Shown: positions 10,207 to 17,298 of the stretch, piece after piece
Numbering within the stretch: position 1 is the stretch's first letter
How the letters are laid out: each line of letters opens with the position of its first letter
Assembly: GCA_009377395.1 (NCBI GenBank)
Contig: WHUB01000004.1
Span: forward strand, 84,468-121,274
Length of the DNA: 36,807 nucleotides
Direction: 5' to 3'
Source: Actinophytocola sp.
GTDB taxonomy: Bacteria; Actinomycetota; Actinomycetes; Mycobacteriales; Pseudonocardiaceae
Made by a program: the position numbers and the translations under genes
Notes under the pieces: model-generated
What the model saw: the letters and a program-made list of their open reading frames with translations, nothing else
The model's database searches: none
Told to the model about the DNA's origin: nothing

Positions 10207-10812
10207 ATGAGCCCAGCCAGCAGACAACCGTCGTCCGGCAGGCGAGCCGAACTGCTCGGGCTCGCCTGCACGCTGTTCGCCGAACGCGGTTTTCGCGCCA
10301 CCACGGTGCGCGACATCGCCGAGGAGGCGGGCATTCTGTCCGGCAGCCTGTACCACCACTTCGACTCCAAGGAGTCGATGATCGACGAGCTGCTGCGCGG
10401 GTTCCAGGACGAGCTGTTCGGCCGGTACCGAGAGATCGTCGCCAGGGGATTCGGGCCGCGCGAGACGCTGGAGGCGGTGATCGTCGCGTCGTTCGAGTCG
10501 ATCCACAAGCACCACGACGAGGTGGCGATCTATCAGAACGAGGCGCAGTACCTGGCGCAGTTCCCCCGGTTTTCCTATCTGGAGGACCGAAACGTCGAGT
10601 TCCACAAGCTGTGGACGTCCATTCTGGCCGACGGCGTGCGGTCCGGAGACTTTCGGTCCGATCTAGACATTGAGGTGGCGTACCGGTTCATCCGGGACAC
10701 GGTGTGGGTCGCCGTGCGGTGGTACAGCCCTGGCGGTTCGCTCACCGCGGAGGACGTGGCCGAGCAGTACCTGCGGATCCTGCTGAACGGGATCTCCGCA
10801 CCGACGAGTTGA
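10207..10812 (+). CDS. kstR2: TetR-family repressor KstR2
   Basis: TetR-family regulator, 201 aa (M. tuberculosis KstR2 200). The N-terminal helix-turn-helix spans about residues 32-51 (TTVRDIAEEAGILSGSLYHH), followed by the DSKESMIDEL helix. The C-terminal ligand domain includes the FIRDTVWVAVRWYSPGG segment typical of this group. In mycobacteria KstR2 represses HIP-degradation genes and is released by HIP-CoA made by FadD3 (established). Candidate operators are at 8216-8233, ahead of its own operon, and at 16457-16474. The ATG at 10207 has GAGGAA just upstream, only 3 nt away. The gene lies between ipdF and fadA6 as in M. tuberculosis. Confidence 0.93.
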   Translation: MSPASRQPSSGRRAELLGLACTLFAERGFRATTVRDIAEEAGILSGSLYHHFDSKESMIDELLRGFQDELFGRYREIVARGFGPRETLEAVIVASFESIHKHHDEVAIYQNEAQYLAQFPRFSYLEDRNVEFHKLWTSILADGVRSGDFRSDLDIEVAYRFIRDTVWVAVRWYSPGGSLTAEDVAEQYLRILLNGISAPTS

Positions 10813-10822
10813 GGAGCAGGGC

Positions 10823-11974
10823 ATGGCGGAAGCGCTCGTGATCGACGCCGTCCGGACACCGGTCGGCAAGCGCGGCGGCGGGCTGAGCGAGGTGCACTCC
10901 GCCGACCTCGGCGGGCACGTGCTCACCGCGCTGCTCGACCGGGCCGGCGTCGATCCGGCGCTGGTGGACGACGTGATCATGGGCTGCGTCGACACCATCG
11001 GGGGCCAGGCGGGCAACATCGCGCGCAGCGCATGGCTGGCGGCTGGACTGCCGGAGCACGTGCCCGGCGTGACGATCGACCGGCAGTGCGGGTCAAGCCA
11101 GCAGGCGATCCACTTCGCCGCACAGGCGGTGATGTCCGGCACGGCGGATCTCGTGGTGGCGACGGGCGTGCAGAACATGAGCCAGATCCCGATCAGCGCG
11201 GCGATGCTGGCCGGGCGGGAGTACGGCTTCGACGACCCGTTCTCCGGCTCGGCGGGCTGGCGCAAGCGCTACGGCGACGACGAGGTGTCGCAGTTCCGCA
11301 GCGCCGACATGATCGCCCGCCACTGGGACCTGACGCGGGAGACGATGGAGGCGTACGCGCTGTCCAGCCATGAGCGCGCCATCGCCGCGATCGACGCCGG
11401 GCGGTTCGACGCCGAACTCGCGCCGCTGGGTGACTGTGTCACCGATGAGTGTCCCCGCCGGTCGACGTCGCTGGAGCGGATGGCGTCGCTCGACCCGCTG
11501 AGCGAGGGCAGCCGGATCACGGCGGCGGTGTCCAGCCAGATCTGCGACGGCGCGAGCGCGGTGCTGCTCGCCTCGGAGGCGTTCGTGCGCGAGCACGGGC
11601 TGCGGCCGCGCGCCCGGGTGCACCACCTGTCGGTGCGGGCGGCCGACCCGGTGTGGATGCTGACCGGGCCGATTCCGGCGACGCAGCACGCGTTGCGCAA
11701 GACCGGCCTGAACATCGCGGACATCGACCTGTTCGAGGTCAACGAGGCGTTCGCCAGCGTGGTGCTGGCGTGGCTGGACGAGACCGGCGCCGACCGTGAG
11801 CGGGTGAATGTCAACGGCGGCGCGATCGCGCTCGGCCACCCGATCGGCGCGACGGGGGCGAAGCTGTTCACCACGCTGCTGCACGAGCTGGAACGCGGGG
11901 GCGGTCGCTACGGGATGCAGACGATGTGCGAGGGCGGCGGCACCGCGAACGTGACGATCATCGAGCGGCTGTGA
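10823..11974 (+). CDS. fadA6: acetyl-CoA acetyltransferase (thiolase) FadA6
   Basis: Thiolase of 383 aa. The full catalytic set is present: Cys89 in DRQCGSSQ, His339 in ALGHPIGATG, and Cys369 in MQTMCEGGG. In M. tuberculosis FadA6 is KstR2-regulated and cleaves a beta-ketoacyl-CoA near the end of HIP degradation. The ATG at 10823 has GAGGAG (10811-10816) 6 nt upstream, overlapping the kstR2 stop. It ends the fadE30 operon and converges on the YjbR-like gene with only 4 nt between stop codons. It is clearly distinct from the side-chain thiolase FadA5 at 20053-21219, and from the Cys-less thiolase-like pair at 26338-28550. Confidence 0.92.
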   Translation: MAEALVIDAVRTPVGKRGGGLSEVHSADLGGHVLTALLDRAGVDPALVDDVIMGCVDTIGGQAGNIARSAWLAAGLPEHVPGVTIDRQCGSSQQAIHFAAQAVMSGTADLVVATGVQNMSQIPISAAMLAGREYGFDDPFSGSAGWRKRYGDDEVSQFRSADMIARHWDLTRETMEAYALSSHERAIAAIDAGRFDAELAPLGDCVTDECPRRSTSLERMASLDPLSEGSRITAAVSSQICDGASAVLLASEAFVREHGLRPRARVHHLSVRAADPVWMLTGPIPATQHALRKTGLNIADIDLFEVNEAFASVVLAWLDETGADRERVNVNGGAIALGHPIGATGAKLFTTLLHELERGGGRYGMQTMCEGGGTANVTIIERL

Positions 11975-11978
11975 CCAC

Positions 11979-12323
11979 TCAAGGCCGCTTCGACTTGGGC
12001 AGCGAGGCGACCACCAGGTCGTAGGAGTCCTCGACCATGTCGGTGACGAGCTGGTCGTCGACCGAGCCGTCCAACGCGACGGTGTTCCAGTGCCGCTTGT
12101 TCAGGTGGTAGCCGGGCGTGATCGCGGGGTAGGTGCCGCGCAGCTGCTCGGCCAGCACCGGGTCGCACTTCAGGCTGACGTCGAGCGGATCGCCGTCCAG
12201 CGCGCTGATCGCGAATAACTTGCCGCCTACCTTGAACACCGAGTGCCGCTCGTCGAACGGGAACTCCTCACAGGCGCCGGGGAAGCTCAGACACAGCGCC
12301 TTCAGCTCGTCAGCCGTCATCAT
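11979..12323 (-). CDS. MmcQ/YjbR-like DUF419 family protein
   Basis: Small protein of 114 aa of the MmcQ/YjbR family (CyaY-like fold). The typical opening is present (ELKALCLSFPGACEEFPFD), as are the SVFKVGGKLFAI strand pair, the SLKCDP segment and the family motif HLNKRHWNTV (about 73-82). The family is widespread in actinobacteria, likely nucleic-acid or metabolite binding, without a firm biochemical role, and has no known tie to steroid use. Either of two adjacent ATG codons (12323, 12320) could start it. A TAAGAT -10 box lies 6 nt upstream of the first ATG, so the transcript is probably leaderless. It interrupts the steroid cluster together with the degraded module that follows. Confidence 0.88.
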   Translation of the reverse strand: MMTADELKALCLSFPGACEEFPFDERHSVFKVGGKLFAISALDGDPLDVSLKCDPVLAEQLRGTYPAITPGYHLNKRHWNTVALDGSVDDQLVTDMVEDSYDLVVASLPKSKRP

Positions 12324-12329
12324 GGTGCG

Positions 12330-12335
12330 ATCTTA
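12330..12335 (-). promoter_or_regulatory. -10 box for a leaderless YjbR-like mRNA
   Basis: On the minus strand TAAGAT (TANNNT) ends 6 nt before the ATG at 12323 and no Shine-Dalgarno sequence is present. The spacing fits transcription starting at or next to the start codon. Confidence 0.5.
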
Positions 12336-12376
12336 TGGCTGGGGTCTGACACTCCGCCGGGTCTCGGTCTCTCATG

Positions 12377-12382
12377 TAAAAT
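12377..12382 (+). promoter_or_regulatory. -10 box for the small antitoxin-like gene
   Basis: TAAAAT, an exact TANNNT box, is followed by 7 nt and the GTG at 12390 with no ribosome-binding site, which suggests a leaderless transcript. It faces away from the YjbR-like promoter 41 nt to the left. Confidence 0.5.
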
Positions 12383-12389
12383 TGATCTC

Positions 12390-12593
12390 GTGGCGGAAGC
12401 GGCGGAGCGGTTGCGACTGGTCCTCGACCTTTACGAGTTCGGGGAACGGATGCAGCGTTCGCGACTCCGCCGCGAGCGGCCGCAGGCGTCGGACGACGAG
12501 ATCTAGGACGCCATTCGCTCATGGCGACTGTCCCGCCCCGGTGCGCCCCACGGTGATGCGGCGGCCGGGCGTCCCTCGCAGCGATTCGCATGA
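12390..12593 (+). pseudogene. small antitoxin-like partner gene with in-frame stop
   Basis: From GTG 12390 the frame encodes VAEAAERLRLVLDLYEFG... and stops at TAG (12504-12506) after 38 codons. Without that stop the frame stays open for 28 more codons, reading SWRLSRPGAPHGDAA..., to a TGA (12591-12593) that overlaps the next gene's ATG (ATGA). From memory, small proteins of this type (LFEFG...RLRRE...PGAPHGD) precede AbiEii-type nucleotidyltransferase genes and are uninterrupted. The simplest reading is a nonsense mutation; a functional 38-aa product cannot be excluded. The family comparison is recalled, not searched. Confidence 0.6.
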
Positions 12594-13058
12594 ACGTACT
12601 GGAGCTGGCGCTTCGGCGGGTGGCGTTGGACCTCGGCAAGCGTGATGTGCGTTGGGCCCTTGCCGGAGGGTTTGCGGTATCCGCGCGCTCCGAGCCACGG
12701 TTCACTCGTGACGTCGACGTCGCGGTGGCAGTCGCCGATGATGCCGCTGCGGAGTCGCTGGTGCACTCGCTGCTCAGCGAGGGTTACCGGGTTGGCCTCG
12801 GTAGGTCGCGGCGGACGTGAAGGATCTGGAGATCGTGCCGGGACTCCATCTCCCGGTGGCGGTGGCAGGGCACCTCATAGCTCTGAAGCTCCTTGCTCGA
12901 GATGACGAGATTCGACCGCAGGACCTGGTGGATCTGCGGGCGCTGATGGTCGCTGCAACGGACTCGGACATCGCAGTAGCACGACGGGCGATAGAGCTCA
13001 TCACCAAGCGTGGCTACGACCGCGGTCGCGATCTGCCCGCGGCTCTTCGCTCACTGGA
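12590..13058 (+). pseudogene. AbiEii-type nucleotidyltransferase toxin, degraded
   Basis: The frame from ATG 12590 gives a recognisable nucleotidyltransferase N-terminus: ALAGGFAVSARSEPRFTRDVDVAVAV, with the GG...DVD metal-binding pattern (about 24-48, cited in part). It then ends at TGA 12818-12820 after 76 codons. The C-terminal half continues in another frame from about 12808: LEIVPGLHLPVAVAGHLIALKLLARDD...RGYDRGRDL. A short LASV stretch characteristic of the missing middle is visible in the third frame at 12792-12803. So there is at least one frameshift plus a deletion of an estimated 35-45 codons. The C-terminal frame runs on to 13155 but overlaps ipdC. It probably is the remnant of a two-gene toxin-antitoxin-like module inserted into the steroid cluster. 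Confidence 0.7.
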
Positions 13059-14099
13059 TCAGGCCAGCGCCGCGATGCGCTCCTCGGCTTCGCGGACCAC
13101 GGTCTCGATCAGCTCGGCGACGGTGGGTAGGTCGTCCAGCATGCCGACCACCTGACCGGATGCAAGCACCCCGGCGTCGGTGTCGCCCTCTACCAGTCCC
13201 GCGCGCAGCAGCATCGGCGTGTTGGCCGCCATCAGCAGCTGCGCCCAGTCGCGGTCGCCGGAGCGCTTGGTCGCCAGCCCCTCGCGCAGCAGGCCACGCC
13301 ACGACACACCGGTCATCCTGCGGAACCGGACCGTGTTGCGCGCCGCCCGCGCCAGCCCGCGCAGCCTGCCGGAGCGCTCCAGCGCGTCGACCAGCTCGGT
13401 GCGCAGCACCCGGTGCGGCATGCCGTCCACTTTGGTCGTCACCACGGTGTCACCGAGCCCCCGCGCCAGATAGGCGCGTTTCACCTCGTCGGGCACCGTG
13501 CTCTCCTTGGTCAGCAGGAACCGGGTGCCCATCGCGACCCCGGCCGCGCCATAGGCAAGCGCCGCGGCGAGCCCACGCCCGTCGAAGAACCCGCCTGCCG
13601 CGATCACCGGGATGTCGACGGCGTCCACAACGGACGGCAGCAGCAGCGTCGTCGCGACCCCGCCGGTGTGCCCACCGCCCTCACCGCCCTGCACGATCAC
13701 CGCGTCCGCGCCCCAGCTCGCCACCTTCGCCGCGTGCCGGGCGGCGCCGACCGACGGGATCACCACGACGCCCGCGTCCTTGAGCTGCGCGATCATCTCC
13801 TGACGGGGCGCGAGCGCGAACGACGCCACCCGCACGCCCTCGGCGATCAGCAGCTCCACCCGCCGCTGCGCGTCCTCGGCGTCGGCGCGCAGGTTGACGC
13901 CGAACGGCGCGTCGGTGCGCCCCCGCACCTCCCGGATCGCGGCGGCCAGCTCGTCGTACGTCATGGTCGCCGAGGCCAGGATTCCCAGCCCGCCGGCCCG
14001 CGCGGTGGCACTGACCAGGCGCGGCCCGGCGACCCAGCCCATGCCGGTCTGCACCACCGGATGCCGCACCCCGGCCAGCTCGGTCAGTTCGGTTTTCAC
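13059..14099 (-). CDS. ipdC: flavin-dependent oxidoreductase IpdC (NMO-like fold)
   Basis: FMN-dependent TIM-barrel protein of the nitronate monooxygenase/2-nitropropane dioxygenase superfamily, 346 aa (M. tuberculosis Rv3553 355). Motifs: N-terminal HPVVQTGMGWVAGPRLVSA; flavin-phosphate motif VQGGEGGGHTGG (about 137-148); and AAGGFFDGRGLAAALAYGA. IpdC is required for HIP catabolism in mycobacteria and acts on HIP-CoA ring intermediates; it is not a true nitronate oxidase in that setting. The GTG at 14099 overlaps the ipdB stop (GTGA) with AAGGAAG 7 nt upstream. Last gene of the echA20-ipdA-ipdB-ipdC operon. The degraded toxin module converges on its 3' end. Confidence 0.9.
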   Translation of the reverse strand: MKTELTELAGVRHPVVQTGMGWVAGPRLVSATARAGGLGILASATMTYDELAAAIREVRGRTDAPFGVNLRADAEDAQRRVELLIAEGVRVASFALAPRQEMIAQLKDAGVVVIPSVGAARHAAKVASWGADAVIVQGGEGGGHTGGVATTLLLPSVVDAVDIPVIAAGGFFDGRGLAAALAYGAAGVAMGTRFLLTKESTVPDEVKRAYLARGLGDTVVTTKVDGMPHRVLRTELVDALERSGRLRGLARAARNTVRFRRMTGVSWRGLLREGLATKRSGDRDWAQLLMAANTPMLLRAGLVEGDTDAGVLASGQVVGMLDDLPTVAELIETVVREAEERIAALA

Positions 14100-14830
14100 G
14101 ACGGCACTTCCTTGTCCCGCATCGATTTCGGGTCCACGACCTCCCGGATCAGCCGCAGCTCCTCGGCGTCCGGCAGCCGCGTCTCCGTCACCGCCGAGGT
14201 GTCCAGCGGGAACGACGTCCGCTCCAGCACATCCTCGACGCTGACCCCGGGGTGGACGGAGCGCAGCCGCATCGAGCGGTCCGGCGTGCCGAAGTCCAGC
14301 ACCGCCAGGTTGGTGACCACCCGATGGACGTCGTGGAACCGGATCGCCGCGGGTCCCGCTTTGCGGGCGTTGTCGTAGCCGACGCCGGACACCACGTCCA
14401 CGGCGTCCACGAACACCCGCGTGCCGTGCTTGGGGGTCCAGTAGCTGGTGCGGTGGTTGACGGTGTTGCCCGGCGCACCCCGGACACCGAGCAACTGCCG
14501 ATCCGGCCGCGCGTGCGGGCCGATCGCGGAGATGTTCTGGTTGCCGAACCGGTCGATCTGGTTCGCGCCCATCACGACGTGCCGCCTGCCGTGCGGCACC
14601 ACGACGTCGAGCACCTTCTTGAACGGCTGCCATCCCTCGACGTGTCCCTCGGCGTCGAGCAGGTACGCCTGGCCGTCGGACAGCAGCAGGTCCGGCGCGA
14701 ACGTCAGCCGCGCCAGCTTCGCGCCCAGCGACGGAATGAGCCCCATCGGGCTCGCCACGATCTCGCCCGCGTCGCGGAACAGCTCCGCGCAGGCCAGCAC
14801 GGCCACCTCGACCCTGGTCGTGTCGCTCAC
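14096..14830 (-). CDS. ipdB: COCHEA-CoA hydrolase beta subunit IpdB
   Basis: CoA-transferase family I beta-type subunit of 244 aa. With IpdA it forms a heterotetramer that hydrolyses the last steroid ring (COCHEA-CoA to MOODA-CoA) rather than transferring CoA (established for Rv3551/Rv3552). Visible: LTFAPDLLLSDGQAYLLD (about 42-59), HGRRHVVMGANQIDRFGNQN (about 80-99), and a C-terminal HPGVSVEDVLERTSFPLD stretch (about 191-208) typical of CoA-transferase beta chains. The GTG at 14830 overlaps the ipdA stop (GTGA), with GGGAGG 4 nt upstream. Coupled overlaps on both sides fit 1:1 subunit production. Confidence 0.92.
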   Translation of the reverse strand: MSDTTRVEVAVLACAELFRDAGEIVASPMGLIPSLGAKLARLTFAPDLLLSDGQAYLLDAEGHVEGWQPFKKVLDVVVPHGRRHVVMGANQIDRFGNQNISAIGPHARPDRQLLGVRGAPGNTVNHRTSYWTPKHGTRVFVDAVDVVSGVGYDNARKAGPAAIRFHDVHRVVTNLAVLDFGTPDRSMRLRSVHPGVSVEDVLERTSFPLDTSAVTETRLPDAEELRLIREVVDPKSMRDKEVPS

Positions 14831-15681
14831 GCTGCCTCCCGGAATCGGGCCACTTCGGACTGGTAACGCGCCTCGCCACCCGACAGGAACCGATCCACAA
14901 AAGATGGCCAGGAGTCCGGGTCTTTGGCGCTAGCTGCGTAGTGCCGCTGGAACGCCTCGTCGCGGCCGTAGTCCGGCGCCGCCGACGTGAAGTGCGCCCC
15001 GTGCGGCGCCGTCACCACGCCGGTGACCGCGCCCCGGTTCAGCAGCAACGACTGCACCGGTGCCGAGGACAGGTCGGCGGTGTCCACGATCCGTTCGGCC
15101 GAGACGAAGCATCGGTCGGCGGCGAGCGCGAAGTCGTCGTCGAAGTACGGGTCGGGCCCGAGGTACTGCGCGTTACCCCTGGCGTCGGCGCGGTTCAGGT
15201 GCACCAGCGCGACGTCGAGCCGCAGCGCCGGCACGGCGAGCAGCTCCTCGCCGTCGGCGTACGGCGACGTCACGGTGCGCAGCTGTGGGTTGGTCGTGAC
15301 CACATCGGACCCGAGACCGGCCCGGATCGGTAGAAACGGCAACCGCTTCACCGCGGCGGACAGTCCGGTGGCGAACATGCCTTCGTCGTACTCGGTGACG
15401 TCGACGGCGCCGGACTGCCGTGCCTGCGCGAAGTGCGGGTCGAACGGCACCGTGTCGAGCGTGACGAACCCGAACACCAGCCTGCGGATCTTGCCGGCCG
15501 CCGCGAGCAGTCCGACGTCGGGACCACCGTAGGAGACCACGGTCAGGTCCTTGACGTCGGTGCGCAGGATCGCGCGGATGAGCGCCATCGGCTTGCGCCG
15601 TGAGCCCCAGCCGCCGATCCCGATCGTCATCCCGTCGCGGAGCTCGGCGGCCATCTCGTCGGCGGTCATGCGTTTGTCCAT
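14827..15681 (-). CDS. ipdA: COCHEA-CoA hydrolase alpha subunit IpdA
   Basis: CoA-transferase family I alpha-type subunit, 284 aa (M. tuberculosis IpdA 292). Visible: LRDGMTIGIGGWGSRRKPMA (about 14-33), VVSYGGPDVGLLAAAGKIRR (about 48-67), VTEYDEGMFATGL with an acidic residue at Glu97, and LVHLNRADARGNAQYLG. The mycobacterial IpdA uses a glutamate of the alpha chain in ring hydrolysis; Glu97 is the likely equivalent by position, but this is not aligned here. The ATG at 15681 directly follows the echA20 stop with GGGAG 6 nt upstream; an ATG at 15669 is a weaker option. Acts with IpdB on COCHEA-CoA. Confidence 0.92.
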   Translation of the reverse strand: MDKRMTADEMAAELRDGMTIGIGGWGSRRKPMALIRAILRTDVKDLTVVSYGGPDVGLLAAAGKIRRLVFGFVTLDTVPFDPHFAQARQSGAVDVTEYDEGMFATGLSAAVKRLPFLPIRAGLGSDVVTTNPQLRTVTSPYADGEELLAVPALRLDVALVHLNRADARGNAQYLGPDPYFDDDFALAADRCFVSAERIVDTADLSSAPVQSLLLNRGAVTGVVTAPHGAHFTSAAPDYGRDEAFQRHYAASAKDPDSWPSFVDRFLSGGEARYQSEVARFREAA

Positions 15682-16437
15682 TCAGGCTCCCGTGCCGTTA
15701 CCGAGGAAGTCCTGGCGCGCGGCGTCGGAGACCCCGGCCAGGTTGAGCTCGAAGGTGAAGCCCTGCTCGAAGCGGTAGCTGCGGTGGACATCCTGTGGAT
15801 CGATGCCGTTCAGCGCCTGCTTGGCCTTGCGAATCACCCGGGTGTCCTTGGCCGCGATCTCGCGCGCCACCGCCAGCGCCGCCTCATCCAGCTCGTCGCG
15901 CGGCGCTACCCGGTACACCGAGCCGTGGTGGTGCAGTTGCTGCGCGGTGACGGTGCTCGCGGTGTAGTACAGCGCCCGCATCAGGTGCGGCGGCACGAGC
16001 CGGGCGAGGTGGGTGGCGGCGCCCAGCGCGCCACGGTCCACTTCGGGCAGTCCGAACGTCGCGTCGTCGCTGGCCACCACGATGTCGGCGTTGCCGACAA
16101 GGCCGACGCCGCCGCCGAGGCAGTAGCCATGCACGGCGGCGATCACCGGCACGGCGCAGTCGTAGACCGCGGAGAACGCGGCCGCGCAGCCGTGGTTCGC
16201 GCCGATCAGCGCGCTGTAGCCGTCGCTCGCCTCGATCTCCTTGATGTCGACTCCCGCGTTGAAGCCGCGGCCCTCCGCGCGCAGCACCACCACGTGACAG
16301 CCGGGGTCTGCGCCCGCCGCCGTGATCGCGGCTGCCACGTTGTACCAGCCCTGCACGGTCAGCGCATTGACCGGCGGTGCGGCCATGGTCACCACGGTGA
16401 TGTGCGGCTCCGGCGCGGCCGTACTCACTGCGCTCAC
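15682..16437 (-). CDS. echA20: ring-D-opening crotonase EchA20
   Basis: Crotonase-family protein of 251 aa (M. tuberculosis EchA20 about 247). In mycobacteria EchA20 hydrolyses the cyclopentanone D-ring of a HIP-derived CoA ester to give COCHEA-CoA. Oxyanion-hole segment GRGFNAGVDIKEIE (about 56-69); HGYCLGGGVGLVGNADIVVA (about 103-122); FGLPEVDRGALG. The first classical catalytic glutamate position is Gly112, while the second, Glu132, is retained, consistent with a hydrolase rather than a hydratase. The GTG at 16437 has AGGAGG 5 nt upstream. First gene of the echA20-ipdABC operon and divergent from two SDR genes across a KstR2-type operator, the arrangement of Rv3549c/Rv3550. Confidence 0.9.
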   Translation of the reverse strand: MSAVSTAAPEPHITVVTMAAPPVNALTVQGWYNVAAAITAAGADPGCHVVVLRAEGRGFNAGVDIKEIEASDGYSALIGANHGCAAAFSAVYDCAVPVIAAVHGYCLGGGVGLVGNADIVVASDDATFGLPEVDRGALGAATHLARLVPPHLMRALYYTASTVTAQQLHHHGSVYRVAPRDELDEAALAVAREIAAKDTRVIRKAKQALNGIDPQDVHRSYRFEQGFTFELNLAGVSDAARQDFLGNGTGA

Positions 16438-16456
16438 GTCGACCTCCTGCTACCGA

Positions 16457-16479
16457 ACCTAGCACTTGCTTGGTAGAGT
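16457..16479 (+). promoter_or_regulatory. second KstR2-type operator with -10 boxes on both strands
   Basis: ACCTAGCACTTGCTTGGT (16457-16474) matches the element at 8216-8233 in 15 of 18 bases. Read on the minus strand, AGCAAGTGCTAGGT differs from the published KstR2 motif by one base. Its last T begins TAGAGT (16474-16479), the -10 box for the SDR at 16531, exactly as at fadE30. On the minus strand TAGGTT (16456-16461) could be the -10 for echA20. Confidence 0.75.
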
Positions 16480-16530
16480 AGCAGCCGCACCGGGCACCCC
16501 GGTAGCCCGACATCGACGGAAGGCGGGCCG

Positions 16531-17298
16531 ATGGCCGTATCGCTGGCGCTGGACGACGCGATCGTGCTGGTCACCGGCGGTGTGCGCGGGGTGGGCGCCG
16601 GGATAACCCGGACGTTCCAGCGGGCGGGCGCCACCGTGGTGACCTGCGCGCGTAACGTCCCGGAACGAGTGGACGGAGCGACATTCGTGACCTGCGACGT
16701 GCGCGAGCCCGAGCAGGTCGACCGCCTCGTCGACGACGTCGTCGCCGAGCACGGCCGCATCGACGTGCTGGTCAACAACGCGGGCGGCGCGCCGTTCGCG
16801 CTGGCGGCCGACGCCTCGCCCCGGTTTCACGACAAGGTGGTCGGGCTGAACCTGCTGGCGCCGTTGCTCGTCGCGCAGCGGGTCAACGCCGTGATGCAGC
16901 GGCAGGAGTCCGGCGGCGCGATCGTCAACGTCAGCAGCGTCAGCGGCACGCGGCCGTCGCCGGGCACCGCGGCCTACGGCGCCGCCAAGGCGGGGCTGGA
17001 CAACCTCACCGCGAGCCTGGCCGTGGAGTGGTCACCGAAGGTGCGGGTGAACGCGCTCGATGTCGGCATGGTCCACACCGAGCAGTCCGAGCTGCACTAC
17101 GGCGACGCCGACGCGGTCGCGGCCATCGGCGCGACAGTCCCGTTGGGACGCCTGGCCGAACCGGACGAGATCGGCGCGTGCGCGCTGTTTCTGGCCTCGC
17201 CGCTGGCGTCCTACGTCAGCGGGGCGACGCTGGCCGTCCACGGCGGCGGTGAACGCCCGGCGTTCCTCGACATGACACAACGGAAGGAGTACGCGTGA
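16531..17298 (+). CDS. short-chain dehydrogenase (Rv3549c-like)
   Basis: Classical SDR of 255 aa (M. tuberculosis Rv3549c 259). Cofactor motif TGGVRGVGAG (about 15-24), VLVNNAGG segment, active-site Ser in NVSSVSGTRPSPG, and catalytic Tyr-Lys in YGAAKAG. The C-terminal LAVHGGGERPAFL is typical of this subgroup. The ATG at 16531 has GGAAGG (16518-16523) upstream. It is the first of two SDR genes divergent from echA20, all in the KstR2 regulon in mycobacteria. The substrate is not known; oxidation or reduction of a HIP-CoA ring alcohol is a fair guess. The stop overlaps the next start (GTGA). Confidence 0.9.
   Translation: MAVSLALDDAIVLVTGGVRGVGAGITRTFQRAGATVVTCARNVPERVDGATFVTCDVREPEQVDRLVDDVVAEHGRIDVLVNNAGGAPFALAADASPRFHDKVVGLNLLAPLLVAQRVNAVMQRQESGGAIVNVSSVSGTRPSPGTAAYGAAKAGLDNLTASLAVEWSPKVRVNALDVGMVHTEQSELHYGDADAVAAIGATVPLGRLAEPDEIGACALFLASPLASYVSGATLAVHGGGERPAFLDMTQRKEYA

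Noticed and set aside
13059-13155. Extension of the toxin C-terminal frame to 13155
   Set aside because: The last part is antisense to the ipdC 3' end and no longer looks like the nucleotidyltransferase family, so it is read-through after loss of the natural stop.
14096-14900. 613-codon minus frame joining ipdC with upstream sequence
   Set aside because: The upper part is an off-frame reading of ipdB; ipdC has its own GTG with a ribosome site overlapping the ipdB stop.
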